Shown here in pieces: positions 63,135-64,000 of a stretch of 64,000 bases of DNA (its first letter is position 1; the number at the start of each line of letters is the position of its first letter). The position numbers and the translations under genes are program-made. Source of the DNA: Chryseobacterium paridis (GTDB lineage: Bacteria; Bacteroidota; Bacteroidia; Flavobacteriales; Weeksellaceae); assembly GCF_016595215.1 (NCBI RefSeq), contig NZ_JAENHK010000010.1, positions 895,136-959,135 of the forward strand, read 5' to 3'. Under the pieces are notes generated by a model. That model was not told the DNA's origin, did no database searches, and saw only the letters and a program-made list of their open reading frames with translations.

Positions 63135-64000
63135 TTAGAATCTGTAAATTACCTCTTTGTTAAAACCATCAAGCATTTTTTCTGCTTTTTCATAGTCTTT
63201 TGTAAATCCAAGAATATAACCTCCGCCTCCGCTTCCACACAGTTTAAGATAATAAGCATTAGAGTCCAACCCTTTTTTCCAGATATTAAAAATACTCTCA
63301 GGAATCATGGGACGAAAATGCTCATAAGCCCAGTGAGATAATTTTTTAAGGTTTCTAAAGAAAGGATTCATGTCTTTTTTCAGAAAAGATTCTATACATG
63401 CATTATTGTAGCGGATAAATTCTTCCTTCAATGTTTTACGGAAACCTTCTGTCTTCATTTTTTCAAAGAAAATCTGAATCATAGGTCCTGTTTCACCTGT
63501 CATCCCTGAATCAATAAGAAAGATTGCTCCTTTTCCCTTTTCACCATCCGGAATAGAAACTCTATCCAGATTCTCTTTATTTTCAATAAGAATAGGCAGA
63601 TTCATATAACAAATCAGAGGGTCCATTCCTGAACTTTTACCATGGAAATAGCTTTCCATCTGACCAAAAACAGCTTTCAATTTTTTAAGATTGTCCTTAG
63701 AAATACTCTCAGGATCTAGCTTTTTTAATGAATATCTTTCAAAAATAGCAGCTACTAGAGCTCCTGAACTTCCCACTCCATATCCTTGAGGAATATTGGA
63801 ATCAAAGAAAAGTCCATTGGATATATCTTTTTTTAAACTTTCAATATTGAGTTTAAAGTCATCAGAAACATCAAGGTCTGCAAGAAAATCAGCATATTTC
63901 TGAAGATGTTGGTTGGATTTCAGTTCAAATTCAGAGTTCAGATCTGAGAATTTCAAAGCTCCTTTATAAAAGCTATAAGGAACTACAAGACCTTGAGAGT
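63135..64000 (-). CDS. Mevalonate kinase (GHMP kinase family), 5' end beyond window
   Basis: The reading frame runs open to the right edge (upstream residues SQGLVVPYSFYKGAL), so the start is outside. Motifs: NIPQGYGVGSSGALVAAI, the GHMP phosphate loop, KSSGMDPLICYMNLP with a catalytic Asp, and LKLCGSGGGGYILGF near the C-terminus. This is the Bacteroidota mevalonate kinase pattern (the FYKGA segment and the GxSSGMDP loop). It phosphorylates mevalonate in the mevalonate route to isopentenyl diphosphate and feeds the adjacent UbiA enzyme. Diphosphomevalonate decarboxylase is expected just outside the window. Confidence 0.88.
   Translation of the reverse strand, partial: SQGLVVPYSFYKGALKFSDLNSEFELKSNQHLQKYADFLADLDVSDDFKLNIESLKKDISNGLFFDSNIPQGYGVGSSGALVAAIFERYSLKKLDPESISKDNLKKLKAVFGQMESYFHGKSSGMDPLICYMNLPILIENKENLDRVSIPDGEKGKGAIFLIDSGMTGETGPMIQIFFEKMKTEGFRKTLKEEFIRYNNACIESFLKKDMNPFFRNLKKLSHWAYEHFRPMIPESIFNIWKKGLDSNAYYLKLCGSGGGGYILGFTKDYEKAEKMLDGFNKEVIYRF

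Overview
This looks like about 64 kb of chromosome from a low-GC member of the Bacteroidota, closest in character to Chryseobacterium and relatives (Flavobacteriia, Weeksellaceae). Visible reasons are the Bacteroidota-type -7 promoter element TAnnTTTG ahead of several genes, AAA-rich leaders with no clear Shine-Dalgarno, families typical of the phylum (SusC-less TonB receptor, DUF2723, DUF3667, DUF4199, DUF4286, HYC_CC_PP, T6SSiii-type TssF), a menaquinone pathway, Kdo enzymes and a sulfonolipid-type gene pair. The genus is inferred from overall gene style and was not tested by search. No tRNA or rRNA genes, insertion sequences, prophage or CRISPR array were seen.

Layout. 0-4 kb: tail of an FAD monooxygenase, two small metal-associated secreted proteins (DUF3347, HYC_CC_PP) and a TonB-dependent receptor. 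4-14.5 kb: kdsA, a DUF1697 protein, and three large GT-C-like membrane proteins, two of them near-identical tandem DUF2723 paralogues. 14.7-20 kb: a cysteine-synthase-like enzyme followed by an alpha-oxoamine synthase (candidate cysteate synthase and cysteate acyltransferase for capnine/sulfobacin lipids), a secreted glucosaminidase and a B12-binding radical SAM enzyme. 20-20.7 kb: two 187-bp near-identical palindromic repeats. 20.8-30.6 kb: atpDC, ribF and small enzymes, kdsB and a PAP2 phosphatase. 30.7-37.3 kb: aminotransferase, phosphosugar mutase and a tight five-gene membrane/GT2 cluster. 37.45 kb: SRP RNA. 37.5-45 kb: a menA operon, menB, a TPR protein and gyrA. 45-48.4 kb: small lipoproteins, GNAT, DUF421 and a double-glycine leader peptide. 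48.7-53.4 kb: uvrA, a Crp/Fnr regulator, a DJ-1/PfpI protein and an ABM monooxygenase. 53.4-55.8 kb: two T6SS baseplate genes on their own. 56-64 kb: an APC permease, DUF4920, an M14 peptidase, an AT-rich DnaA-box region with an operator cluster ahead of an HTH regulator, proline dehydrogenase, a UbiA prenyltransferase and mevalonate kinase (cut by the window end).

Most genes, including atpD, gyrA and uvrA, lie on the minus strand, which suggests a replication fork moving from right to left. The common theme is the cell envelope: Kdo/LPS, GT-C glycosyl transfer, sulfonolipid, isoprenoid and quinone synthesis, lipoproteins and part of a contact-dependent secretion machine. Intergenic space is rich in simple-repeat hairpins and REP-like palindromes; these and the paralogue pair, sulfonolipid pair, operator cluster and Cys-rich leader peptide are the most interesting features.
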